A stretch of DNA of 5,130 nucleotides from assembly GCA_012517025.1 (NCBI GenBank), contig JAAYVT010000053.1, positions 1-5,130 of the forward strand, written 5' to 3'. Of this stretch, positions 1 through 5,130 are shown piece by piece. The notes below the pieces were generated by a model. That model was not told the DNA's origin, did not search any database, and saw only the letters and a list, made by a program, of their open reading frames with translations. A program made the translations under genes and the position numbers. Origin of the DNA: Phyllobacteriaceae bacterium (GTDB taxonomy: Bacteria; Pseudomonadota; Alphaproteobacteria; Rhizobiales; Ancalomicrobiaceae). Every line of letters starts with the position of its first letter. Position 1 is the stretch's first letter.

Positions 1-172
1 CGAAGGTCGCGTCCTTCGCCTTGGCCCATATCTCCGCGGCCGCTTCCTTCGGGACCACGCCGAGTTCGGCGAGGGCGTCGGTGGCGTGCGCCTCGATCTC
101 GAACCAGATGCGGAAGCGGGTCTGCGGCTCCCAGATGGCGGTCATTTCGGGACGCGAATAGCGCGGGATCAT
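1..172 (-). CDS. purB: Adenylosuccinate lyase, N-terminal part (runs off left edge)
   Basis: Read on the minus strand from the ATG at 172-170, the first 57 codons give a protein beginning MIPRYSRPEMTAIWEPQTRF, followed by RIWFEIEAHATDALAELG. I recognise this as the N-terminus of the bacterial PurB family. The family belongs to the fumarase/aspartase superfamily and cleaves SAICAR and adenylosuccinate, releasing fumarate, in cytosolic purine synthesis. Only this helical N-terminal segment is present; the catalytic His and Ser regions lie beyond the window, so nothing can be said about whether the gene is intact. The start is supported by a GAGGTG Shine-Dalgarno sequence (complement of 177-182) four bases upstream of ATG. 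The gene is divergent from the flavoenzyme at 370 and is probably just a housekeeping neighbour. Family assignment rests on sequence recall, not on a search. Confidence 0.9.
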   Translation of the reverse strand, partial: MIPRYSRPEMTAIWEPQTRFRIWFEIEAHATDALAELGVVPKEAAAEIWAKAKDATF

Positions 173-176
173 GGGG

Positions 177-182
177 CACCTC
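177..182 (-). promoter_or_regulatory. Ribosome binding site of purB
   Basis: The minus strand reads GAGGTG, followed by four bases and then the ATG at 172. This fixes the purB start within the window. Confidence 0.6.
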
Positions 183-360
183 GTGGACGGCTGGCGGGAG
201 CGCGGAGCGCGACGCGCGGCCCGCACTTAGCAGACCCGGCGGTTCGGCTCAACGCGGCGGTGCAAAATGCGCTATCAAGCGAGTCGTCGAACGGTGTGCG
301 TCGGGGGAGCCGTTCTCGACGCGTGGAACGAGCCGGACGCGGGGGCCGGTCGAGCCGACG

Positions 361-365
361 AGGAG
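361..365 (+). promoter_or_regulatory. Ribosome binding site of the flavoenzyme gene
   Basis: AGGAG lies four bases before the ATG at 370 and decides the start of the DadA-like gene. Confidence 0.7.
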
Positions 366-369
366 CATC

Positions 370-1620
370 ATGAACTTCGACGCGATCGTGCTGGGGGCCG
401 GAATGGTCGGGACCTCGGCGGCGCTGCAACTCACCGAACGAGGGCGCCGGGTGGCGTTGATCGATCGGCGCGGCATCGGCGAGGAGACGAGCTACGGCAA
501 CGCCGGCATCGTCGAGCGCGAATGCCTGCTGCCGATGGCGATCCCGCGCGATCCGTGGCGGCTGTTGCGCTATGCGCTCAACCTCGCGCCGGAGGCCAAC
601 TATCACCCGACCCATCTGCCGCGGATCGCGCCGTTCCTGTGGCGTCTGTTCGAGGCGACCGGGCGCAGCGGGCTCGAGGCACACGCCCGGGCGATCGACA
701 CGCTCGGCCGCTTCGCCATCCCCGAGCATCGGCGGCTGGCGCAGGCGGCGGAGGTGAGCGACGTCTTCCGCGAGACCGGGTGGCTGCGGCTCTATCGCAC
801 CAAGCGCGGGCTCGCCGGCGATGCGCTGCTGCACGATCTCGCCGATCGCTTCGGCATCGAACACCGCCGGCTCGAGCCGGAGGAGGCGCGGGCGCTGGAG
901 CCGGACCTCAAGGCCGGGTTCCACGCCGGGGTGTTCTGGCCGGAGACGCAGACGGTGGTGTGGCCGGAGCGGGTCACCAAGGCCTACGGACGCTGGTTCG
1001 TCGAGCGCGGCGGCACCTTCCTGACCGGCGACGCGCGGTCGCTGCGGCGGGAAGACGGGCTGTGGGTGGTCGGCACCGACGCCGGCGAGGCGGCGGCGCC
1101 GACGGTGGTGGTGGCGCTGGGACCGTGGTCGGTCGACCTCGTCTCGCGCTTCGGTCTCGATCTGCCGGTGGTCGCCGAGCGCGGCTATCATCGCCATTAC
1201 GGCAGCGAGCGCGGTGCGCGGTTGACCCGGCCGATCGTCGACGTCGAGGCCGGTTATTGCCTCAACCCGATGGAACGGGGCCTGCGGCTCACCACCGGCA
1301 TCGAATTCGCCGGCCGCGACGCCCCGGCGACGCCGCGCCAGTTGGCGCAGGTCGAGCCGATGGTGCGGCAGATCTTCCCGCTCGGCGCTCCGGTCGAGGC
1401 GGAGCCGTGGGTCGGCTCGCGACCGGCGACACCGGACGGCCTGCCGGTGATCGGCCCGGCGCCGGGGGTGCCGGATCTGTGGCTCGACTTCGGGCACGGC
1501 TATCTCGGCTTCACCCTCGGGCCGATCTCCGGGCGCCTCGTCGCCGAGGCGATCGTCGGCGAGCCGACGCTGGTCGATCTGACGCCGTTCAGGGCGGAAC
1601 GCTTCGGGAGGCGGCGATGA
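370..1620 (+). CDS. FAD-dependent D-amino-acid dehydrogenase/oxidase-like protein (DAO family)
   Basis: This 416-residue protein is of normal length for DadA-like members of the DAO family (GR2 flavoproteins). Members oxidise an amino acid or secondary amine to the imine/2-oxoacid and pass electrons to quinone or oxygen. The N-terminus has a beta strand and the dinucleotide-binding motif GAGMVG (residues 9-14), with the acidic residue expected at the end of the second strand (Asp32) contacting the FAD ribose. The segment ETSYGNAG (39-46) is the DadA-type flavin loop. The C-terminus has RPATPDGLPVIGP (351-363) and GHGYLGFTLGPISG (375-388), the usual closing FAD-contact motifs. No signal peptide is seen, so it is probably cytosolic or peripheral at the membrane. 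The substrate cannot be read from sequence; D-amino acids, glycine, sarcosine or proline-like compounds are all possible. Its stop overlaps the start of the next gene (ATGA), which implies translational coupling. Confidence 0.88.
   Translation: MNFDAIVLGAGMVGTSAALQLTERGRRVALIDRRGIGEETSYGNAGIVERECLLPMAIPRDPWRLLRYALNLAPEANYHPTHLPRIAPFLWRLFEATGRSGLEAHARAIDTLGRFAIPEHRRLAQAAEVSDVFRETGWLRLYRTKRGLAGDALLHDLADRFGIEHRRLEPEEARALEPDLKAGFHAGVFWPETQTVVWPERVTKAYGRWFVERGGTFLTGDARSLRREDGLWVVGTDAGEAAAPTVVVALGPWSVDLVSRFGLDLPVVAERGYHRHYGSERGARLTRPIVDVEAGYCLNPMERGLRLTTGIEFAGRDAPATPRQLAQVEPMVRQIFPLGAPVEAEPWVGSRPATPDGLPVIGPAPGVPDLWLDFGHGYLGFTLGPISGRLVAEAIVGEPTLVDLTPFRAERFGRRR
1606..1611 (+). promoter_or_regulatory. 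Ribosome binding site of the small membrane protein
   Basis: GGGAGG lies inside the last codons of the flavoenzyme gene, five bases before the ATG at 1617. It supports 1617 as the start rather than the second ATG at 1623 or the far upstream in-frame ATG at 267. Confidence 0.6.
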
Positions 1621-2009
1621 CGATGCGGGGGAGCGAACCGAAGCCGCCGCGCGACCCGCGTCGCTCACCCGCCCCATCGCCGCGACCGACGACGTCGAGC
1701 CGGGTGGTGCCGATCGTGATCACCTTCGTCGGCGTGGTGGTGGTGACGCTGACCCAGGCGGTGCAGCGCGGCCTCGTCACCGGCGTGAAGGTCGATTGGC
1801 CGGCCTATCTGGTCGGCGGGGTGCTGATCGTGCTCGGCATCGTCGGGATCGGCCGGCGCGAGAGCGAGCCGACGCCGACGAACGAGGACGGACCGGTCGA
1901 GGAATCCGGCCTCGCGCCCTCCGATGTCGACGAGCTCGAGCGCATGAACGAGACGCTGCGGCACATTCAACGCGCGCGCCGCGCCCAATACGACGACCGC
2001 GACCACTGA
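1617..2009 (+). CDS. Small protein with two predicted membrane segments, function unknown
   Basis: I do not recognise this 130-residue protein. Its N-terminus (residues 1-29) is rich in Pro, Arg and Ser and probably disordered. Residues 30-48 form a first hydrophobic segment (VVPIVITFVGVVVVTL core). A short loop 49-61 (QRGLVTGVKVDW) follows, and then a second hydrophobic segment at 62-79 (PAYLVGGVLIVLGIVGIG). The tail 80-130 is highly charged, first acidic (NEDGPVEESGLAPSDVDELE), then basic and probably helical (RHIQRARRAQYDDRDH). The basic N-terminus and the RR after segment two suggest a hairpin with both ends in the cytoplasm. The start at 1617 overlaps the upstream stop as ATGA and has its own GGGAGG; codon use matches the neighbours. 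The frame stays open upstream to 267, but that part lies over the flavoenzyme and has no hydrophobic or family character. Coupling suggests a membrane partner or anchor for the flavoenzyme, which is an inference only. Confidence 0.72.
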   Translation: MTMRGSEPKPPRDPRRSPAPSPRPTTSSRVVPIVITFVGVVVVTLTQAVQRGLVTGVKVDWPAYLVGGVLIVLGIVGIGRRESEPTPTNEDGPVEESGLAPSDVDELERMNETLRHIQRARRAQYDDRDH

Positions 2010-2010
2010 C

Positions 2011-2028
2011 TCGGCCGGCGCGGCCCGA
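2011..2028. terminator. GC stem-loop in the convergent gap, possible terminator
   Basis: Between the convergent stops, GGCCG (2013-2017) and CGGCC (2021-2025) pair around a GCG loop. The stem extends by TC/GA if C2026 is bulged. A second small stem, ACCC-CTC-GGGT (2028-2038), follows. Neither has a run of T after it, so intrinsic termination is uncertain. The position between two converging genes is what makes a bidirectional terminator plausible. Confidence 0.35.
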
Positions 2029-2045
2029 CCCCTCGGGTTCGCGCC

Positions 2046-2525
2046 TCAGGTCTCGCGCAACGGCAGCGCCGGCGTGTCCTTGATGGTGGCGACGACGATG
2101 TGCGATTGCACGTCGCTGACCAGGGTGTTGTCGAGCAGCTTGGTGCGCAGGAAGGCGTCGTAGGACTTCATGTCCTCCGCCACCACCTTGATCAGATAGT
2201 CGACCGCGCCGGTGACACGCTCGCAAGTGATCACCTCCGGCCACAACCGTACCATGCGGTCGAATTCCGTCATGTTGTCGAGCGAGGGCACCACCAGCTT
2301 GACGAAGGCGTAGACGACGAACTCCAGCCCCACCGCCTCGCGATCGACCAGGGCGGCGATCTGCTTGATGATGCCGGCGTCCTTCATTCGCTTGATCCGG
2401 CGCCAACACGGCGTCTGGCTCATCCCCGCTTCCTTGGCGACGTCGGCGATCGCCAGAGAAGCGTCGCGCTGGAGAATCCGCAGAATCCGAACGTCGTGGA
2501 GGTCGAGGAGAATCTTTTCGGACAT
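2046..2525 (-). CDS. Lrp/AsnC-family transcriptional regulator
   Basis: This protein of 159 residues has the typical length of an Lrp/AsnC (feast/famine) regulator. Residues 8-20 (DLHDVRILRILQR) form the first helix. A helix-turn-helix spans roughly 23-50, with ADVAKEAGMSQTPCWRRIKRMKDAG as the turn and recognition helix. The RAM (ligand-binding, oligomerising) domain runs from about 66 to 150 and includes the loop GAVDYLIKVV (106-115), where family members bind amino acids. I chose the ATG at 2525-2523 (MSEKILLDLHD). The frame is open back to an ATG at 2594, but the extra 23 residues are not family-like. The Shine-Dalgarno sequence is weak (AGGCGA, ten to fifteen bases upstream on the minus strand). 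It is divergent from the 2-oxoacid:ferredoxin oxidoreductase at 2727, so it likely controls that gene and perhaps itself. The ligand is unknown; an aromatic or branched amino acid or its oxoacid would fit the context. Confidence 0.92.
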   Translation of the reverse strand: MSEKILLDLHDVRILRILQRDASLAIADVAKEAGMSQTPCWRRIKRMKDAGIIKQIAALVDREAVGLEFVVYAFVKLVVPSLDNMTEFDRMVRLWPEVITCERVTGAVDYLIKVVAEDMKSYDAFLRTKLLDNTLVSDVQSHIVVATIKDTPALPLRET

Positions 2526-2594
2526 GCCGGGTCGCCTGAAAGAAACGAGCCGAAAAACGCTCAGGGAAGGGGAAGTTAGCAGGAAATTCGACAA

Positions 2595-2612
2595 TGAGAA
2601 GGTGTATTCTCA
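2595..2612. promoter_or_regulatory. Inverted repeat TGAGAA-N6-TTCTCA, candidate Lrp/AsnC operator
   Basis: This is an exact dyad with six-base arms and a six-base spacer, centred about 78 bases upstream of the regulator start and about 123 bases upstream of the oxidoreductase start. Lrp/AsnC regulators bind short two-fold symmetric sites of about this size with an A/T-leaning centre, which this resembles loosely. It lies just outside the rejected upstream ATG (2594), which suits a regulatory rather than coding role for the neighbouring bases. Confidence 0.4.
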
Positions 2613-2637
2613 CCGCTCGACGAAAGTCAGACCAGCC

Positions 2638-2665
2638 CTGACGGCAACGCTCTTCCGTGTATACG
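2638..2665 (+). promoter_or_regulatory. Possible sigma70-type promoter of the oxidoreductase gene
   Basis: CTGACG (2638-2643) and TATACG (2660-2665) are separated by 16 bases and each matches the sigma70 consensus at four of six positions. Transcription would start near 2672, leaving a leader of about 55 bases. The -35 element overlaps the right arm of the dyad GTCAG-N7-CTGAC (2626-2642), so a protein bound there would meet RNA polymerase directly. This is a pattern match only. Confidence 0.35.
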
Positions 2666-2667
2666 AA

Positions 2668-2686
2668 ACGGTGCTTCAGACACCGT
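2668..2686. promoter_or_regulatory. Inverted repeat ACGGTG-N7-CACCGT near the presumed transcription start
   Basis: This is an exact dyad with six-base arms and a seven-base spacer, placed directly after the candidate -10 box. It could be an operator that blocks the start site or, if transcribed, a hairpin at the very 5' end of the mRNA. Confidence 0.35.
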
Positions 2687-2714
2687 GAGGCGGGAGGGGA
2701 CGCAGGGTCGGCCG

Positions 2715-2720
2715 AGGAGG
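2715..2720 (+). promoter_or_regulatory. Ribosome binding site of the oxidoreductase gene
   Basis: A perfect AGGAGG stands six bases before the ATG at 2727, a near-optimal arrangement that fixes the start and suggests strong translation. Confidence 0.8.
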
Positions 2721-2726
2721 ACGCCC

Positions 2727-5130
2727 ATGAACGATCTCGCGCACCCGCCCGTCGGGCGAACGATCCGTCTCACCGACAAATATGCGCTCGACCACGGTCG
2801 GGTCTATCTGACCGGTATCCAGGCACTGGTTCGCCTGCCGATGGACCGGGTCCGGCTCGACCGCGCGGCCGGGTTGAAGACCGCCGGATTCATATCCGGC
2901 TACCGTGGATCGCCCCTGGCGGGGTACGATCAGCAGTTGCAGGCCGCCGCCGCCGATCTGGCCGCGCACGATTTGCGCTTCACCCCCGGGGTCAACGAGG
3001 AGCTGGCGGCGACGGCCGTGTGGGGCTCGCAGAAGACGGTCTCCTCGGGGCACGGCTCAGACTTCGACGGGGTGTTCGGGATCTGGTACGGCAAGGCGCC
3101 GGGGGTCGACCGCTCCACCGACGTGTTCAAGCACGCCAACGCCTCCGGCACCGCCCGCCACGGCGGGGTGCTGGCGATCGCCGGCGACGATCATCTCGCC
3201 AAATCCTCGACGGTGGCCTGTCAGTCGGAGTTTCAATTCGCCGACTGCGAGATCCCGGTGCTGGAGCCGTCCGATCTGCAGGACGTGATCGACTACGGCC
3301 TCGCCGGGCTCGAAATGTCGCGTTTCTCCGGCCTGTGGGTCGGGATGATCGCGCTCGCCGACACGATGGATTCCTCCGGCGTCGTCGACGTCTCGCTCGC
3401 CCGCCACGTCTTCGGACGGCCGCGCGCCGAGTTCGATCCGCGGGCGCGCGCCGACGTCGAGCGGCCGATGCTGCTGCGCCATCGCCTCGACAACGAAGTG
3501 TCGGTGCGCGAGATCCGGCTGCCGGCGGCGAAGGCGTTCGCCCGCGCCAATCGGCTCGACGCGCAGGTGTTCGGGGCGAACCGGCCGCGCATCGGCTTCG
3601 TCGCCTCGGGCAAGGCCTACCGCGACCTCCGGCAGGCGTTCGAGATCGTCGGCCTGACCGAGGCGAAGGCCCGCGCGCTGGGGGTGGCGATCTTCAAAGT
3701 CGGGATGAGCTGGCCGCTCGAACCGATTGCGATCGCTTCATTTGCGCGTGGTCTCGAACGGCTCGTCGTGGTCGAGCACAAGCGTGCGTTGATCGAGACG
3801 CAGGTGAAGGAGCTCGCCTATCCGTGGCCGGATCACCAGCGCCCGGCGATCTGGGGCAAGACCACGCCGGGCGGCGAACCGTTCTTCTCGAGCGTGCGCG
3901 ATCTCGCCGCGAGCGACATCGTGCCGGCGCTGATGGCGGTCGTCCCCGGGCTCGGCGACGACGACGCGGCGCGGGCGGCGGCGGACGGGCTGGTGGCGCA
4001 GGCGATGTGGGCGGCGGGGCACGGGGCGGACGCGCGGCGGTCGCCGTTCTTCTGCGCCGGATGCCCGCACAACACCTCGACCAAGACGCCGGAAGGGGCG
4101 CGGTCGATGGCCGGCATCGGCTGTCACGCCATGACCGAGCTCGCCGATCGCACCACCGACGGGCTGTCGGCGATGGGCGGAGAGGGCGTGCTCTGGGTCG
4201 GGCAGGCGCCGTTCTCGCGCGACGGTCACGTCTTCGCCAATCTCGGCGACGGCACGTGGTTCCACTCCGGCTCGCTGGCGATCCGGCAGGCGGTCGTCTC
4301 GGGCGCCTCGATCACCTACAAGATCCTCTACAACGACGCCGTCGCGATGACCGGCGGGCAGAAGGTCGACGGCGGCGCGCTCACCGTCGGCCGTCTCACC
4401 CGGTCGCTGGAGGCGGAGGGGGTGGCGAAGATCGTCGTAGTCGCCGACGAGTGGGAGCGCCACGTCGGCTCGCCGGAGCTGGCGGCCGGCGTCGAGGTGC
4501 GGCCGCGCGCCGATCTCCTCCTCGTCGAAAAGGACCTCGCGGCGACGAAGGGCGTCACCGTGCTCGTCTACGACCAGACCTGCGCGGCGGAGAAGCGGCG
4601 GCGGAGGAAGCGTGGGCTGATGGTCGATCCGGCCAAGCGGGTGTTCGTCAACGAGCGGGTCTGCGAGGATTGCGGCGATTGCTCGAAACAGTCGAACTGC
4701 ATCGCGGTGGCGCCGATCGAGACGCCGTTCGGGCGCAAGCGGCGGATCGATCAGGCGACATGCAACAAGGATTTCTCCTGCGAGACCGGGTTCTGCCCGT
4801 CCTTCGTCGAGGTGATCGGCGGGAAGCTCCGGCGCGAGGGGCGGCGGATCGACCCGGCGGCGCTGACCGAGGGGCTGCCGGTGCCGGGGCGGGCGGCGCT
4901 CGATCGCACCCTCGATCTGGTGATCGCCGGCATCGGCGGCATGGGGGTGACGACGGCGGCGGCGGTGCTCGCCATGGCGGCGCACGTCGACGGGCACGAC
5001 GTCACCACCCTCGACATGACCGGGCTCGCCCAGAAGGGCGGGCCGGTGACCAGCCACGTCTGCTTCTCGCGCTTCGGCCGGCCGATCGAGGGGCCGCGCG
5101 TGCCGACCGCTTCGCTCGACGTGCTGATCG
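2727..5130 (+). CDS. Fused indolepyruvate-type 2-oxoacid:ferredoxin oxidoreductase (N-terminal 801 residues, runs off right edge)
   Basis: The frame is open from the ATG at 2727 to the window edge. The family converts indolepyruvate or similar aryl/branched 2-oxoacids plus CoA to acyl-CoA and CO2, reducing ferredoxin, in the cytosol. The N-terminal pyruvate-oxidoreductase-like domain has TGIQALVRLPMDR (29-41), SGYRGSPLAGYD (57-68) and the NEEL motif (90-93) near the expected catalytic Glu. The central TPP domain has CAGCPHN (Cys443, Cys446), GIGCHAM (Cys466) and the Mg/TPP motif GDGT (507-510), with YNDAVAMTGGQ (Asn536-Asp537) 26 residues after GDG. A basic KRRRRKR run (623-629) precedes a ferredoxin-like Cys cluster: C646-x2-C649-x2-C652-x5-C658, then Cys679, Cys685 and Cys690. 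The gamma (IorB-like) domain opens at about 731 with AGIGGMG, followed by TGLAQKGGPVTSH. The remaining few hundred residues are outside the window. All visible catalytic motifs are intact. It corresponds to iorA plus iorB joined in one chain; the exact substrate is not shown by the sequence. Confidence 0.93.
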   Translation, partial: MNDLAHPPVGRTIRLTDKYALDHGRVYLTGIQALVRLPMDRVRLDRAAGLKTAGFISGYRGSPLAGYDQQLQAAAADLAAHDLRFTPGVNEELAATAVWGSQKTVSSGHGSDFDGVFGIWYGKAPGVDRSTDVFKHANASGTARHGGVLAIAGDDHLAKSSTVACQSEFQFADCEIPVLEPSDLQDVIDYGLAGLEMSRFSGLWVGMIALADTMDSSGVVDVSLARHVFGRPRAEFDPRARADVERPMLLRHRLDNEVSVREIRLPAAKAFARANRLDAQVFGANRPRIGFVASGKAYRDLRQAFEIVGLTEAKARALGVAIFKVGMSWPLEPIAIASFARGLERLVVVEHKRALIETQVKELAYPWPDHQRPAIWGKTTPGGEPFFSSVRDLAASDIVPALMAVVPGLGDDDAARAAADGLVAQAMWAAGHGADARRSPFFCAGCPHNTSTKTPEGARSMAGIGCHAMTELADRTTDGLSAMGGEGVLWVGQAPFSRDGHVFANLGDGTWFHSGSLAIRQAVVSGASITYKILYNDAVAMTGGQKVDGGALTVGRLTRSLEAEGVAKIVVVADEWERHVGSPELAAGVEVRPRADLLLVEKDLAATKGVTVLVYDQTCAAEKRRRRKRGLMVDPAKRVFVNERVCEDCGDCSKQSNCIAVAPIETPFGRKRRIDQATCNKDFSCETGFCPSFVEVIGGKLRREGRRIDPAALTEGLPVPGRAALDRTLDLVIAGIGGMGVTTAAAVLAMAAHVDGHDVTTLDMTGLAQKGGPVTSHVCFSRFGRPIEGPRVPTASLDVLI

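Larger units (their letters stand above)
173..369. other. Divergent intergenic region between purB and the flavoenzyme
   Basis: This 197-bp non-coding stretch must hold the promoters of both purB (leftward) and the DadA-like gene (rightward). On the minus strand TTGAGC (complement of 247-252) stands 17 bases before TAAGTG (complement of 224-229). This is only a poor sigma70-like match, so I do not call it as a promoter. Two perfect adjacent copies of GAGCGCG (198-204 and 205-211), followed by more CGCG sequence, lie in the purB leader. They could form a GC-rich hairpin but may be simple compositional noise. I see no convincing rightward promoter; the nearest -10-like hexamer, TATCAA at 273-278, lacks a spaced -35. 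Various long open frames cross this region but carry no sign of coding. Confidence 0.5.
2526..2726. promoter_or_regulatory. Divergent control region between the regulator and the oxidoreductase
   Basis: This 201-bp non-coding stretch is visibly richer in A/T than the genes on either side, mainly across 2537-2680. It contains at least three exact short inverted repeats (2595-2612, 2626-2642, 2668-2686), one imperfect palindrome (2653-2668: TT, CGT, TA, ACG and AA pair), and a candidate rightward promoter at 2638-2665. Multiple dyads in such a gap are what one expects where an Lrp-type regulator binds cooperatively, but which are true sites cannot be decided from one sequence. Confidence 0.6.

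Noticed and set aside
198..218. Repeated GAGCGCG units in the purB leader
   Set aside because: There are only two perfect 7-bp copies in a stretch that is almost all G and C, too short to separate from compositional chance.
224..252. TTGAGC-N17-TAAGTG as a purB promoter (minus strand)
   Set aside because: The -35 is reasonable but the -10 matches the consensus at only two positions.
267..1616. Upstream extension of the small membrane protein's frame (580 codons in all)
   Set aside because: The region over the flavoenzyme is Arg/Gly/Ala-rich low-complexity translation with no family character. The GGGAGG site and ATGA overlap point to a start at 1617.
169..1677. 502-codon open frame on the minus strand, antisense to the flavoenzyme
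   Set aside because: It is rich in Arg, Pro, Ala and Asp with no recognisable motif, and overlaps a clear DAO-family gene as well as the start of purB. Long antisense frames are expected at this GC content.
2605..2610. TATTCT as a rightward -10 element
   Set aside because: No -35-like hexamer stands 16-18 bases upstream; it is better explained as part of the TGAGAA-N6-TTCTCA dyad.
1777..2613. 278-codon minus-strand frame crossing the regulator and the small membrane gene
   Set aside because: It is out of frame with the well-supported Lrp/AsnC protein and gives Arg-rich sequence without motifs.
3738..5057. 439-codon open frame on the minus strand inside the oxidoreductase
   Set aside because: It lies wholly over intact, motif-bearing sense coding sequence and has the Arg/His/Pro-rich make-up of an antisense shadow.

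Overview
The window reads as a piece of an ordinary, very GC-rich bacterial chromosome, most likely from an alphaproteobacterium (Hyphomicrobiales-like). This rests on the strong G/C preference at codon third positions, the form of the adenylosuccinate lyase N-terminus, and a fused indolepyruvate:ferredoxin oxidoreductase next to a divergent Lrp/AsnC regulator. I see no rRNA, tRNA, CRISPR array, insertion sequence, phage gene or sign of a defence system.

Layout, left to right. (1) The first 57 codons of purB run leftward off the edge, starting at 172. (2) A 197-bp divergent intergenic region follows. (3) A rightward two-gene unit comes next: a DadA-like FAD-dependent amino acid dehydrogenase/oxidase (370-1620) overlapping by ATGA a small unrecognised protein with two membrane segments (1617-2009). 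(4) A 36-bp convergent gap holds a strong GC stem-loop. (5) An Lrp/AsnC-family regulator runs leftward (2046-2525). (6) A 201-bp divergent region, visibly richer in A/T than its surroundings, carries several short inverted repeats and a possible promoter. (7) A large fused 2-oxoacid (indolepyruvate-type) ferredoxin oxidoreductase begins at 2727 and runs off the right edge. 801 codons are present, roughly two thirds of the usual length, and the reading frame is open throughout.

How the genes may work together (inference). The regulator most likely controls the divergent oxidoreductase, and possibly itself, in response to an amino acid or 2-oxoacid. The DadA-like flavoenzyme would turn an amino acid into a 2-oxoacid, and the ferredoxin oxidoreductase would turn an aryl or branched 2-oxoacid into an acyl-CoA, CO2 and reduced ferredoxin. 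The locus could therefore be a small amino-acid catabolism cluster. purB is a housekeeping neighbour that probably has no functional link.

The points most worth a second look are the array of dyads between the regulator and the oxidoreductase, and the unknown small membrane protein translationally coupled to the flavoenzyme. Nothing in the window demands a new kind of system.
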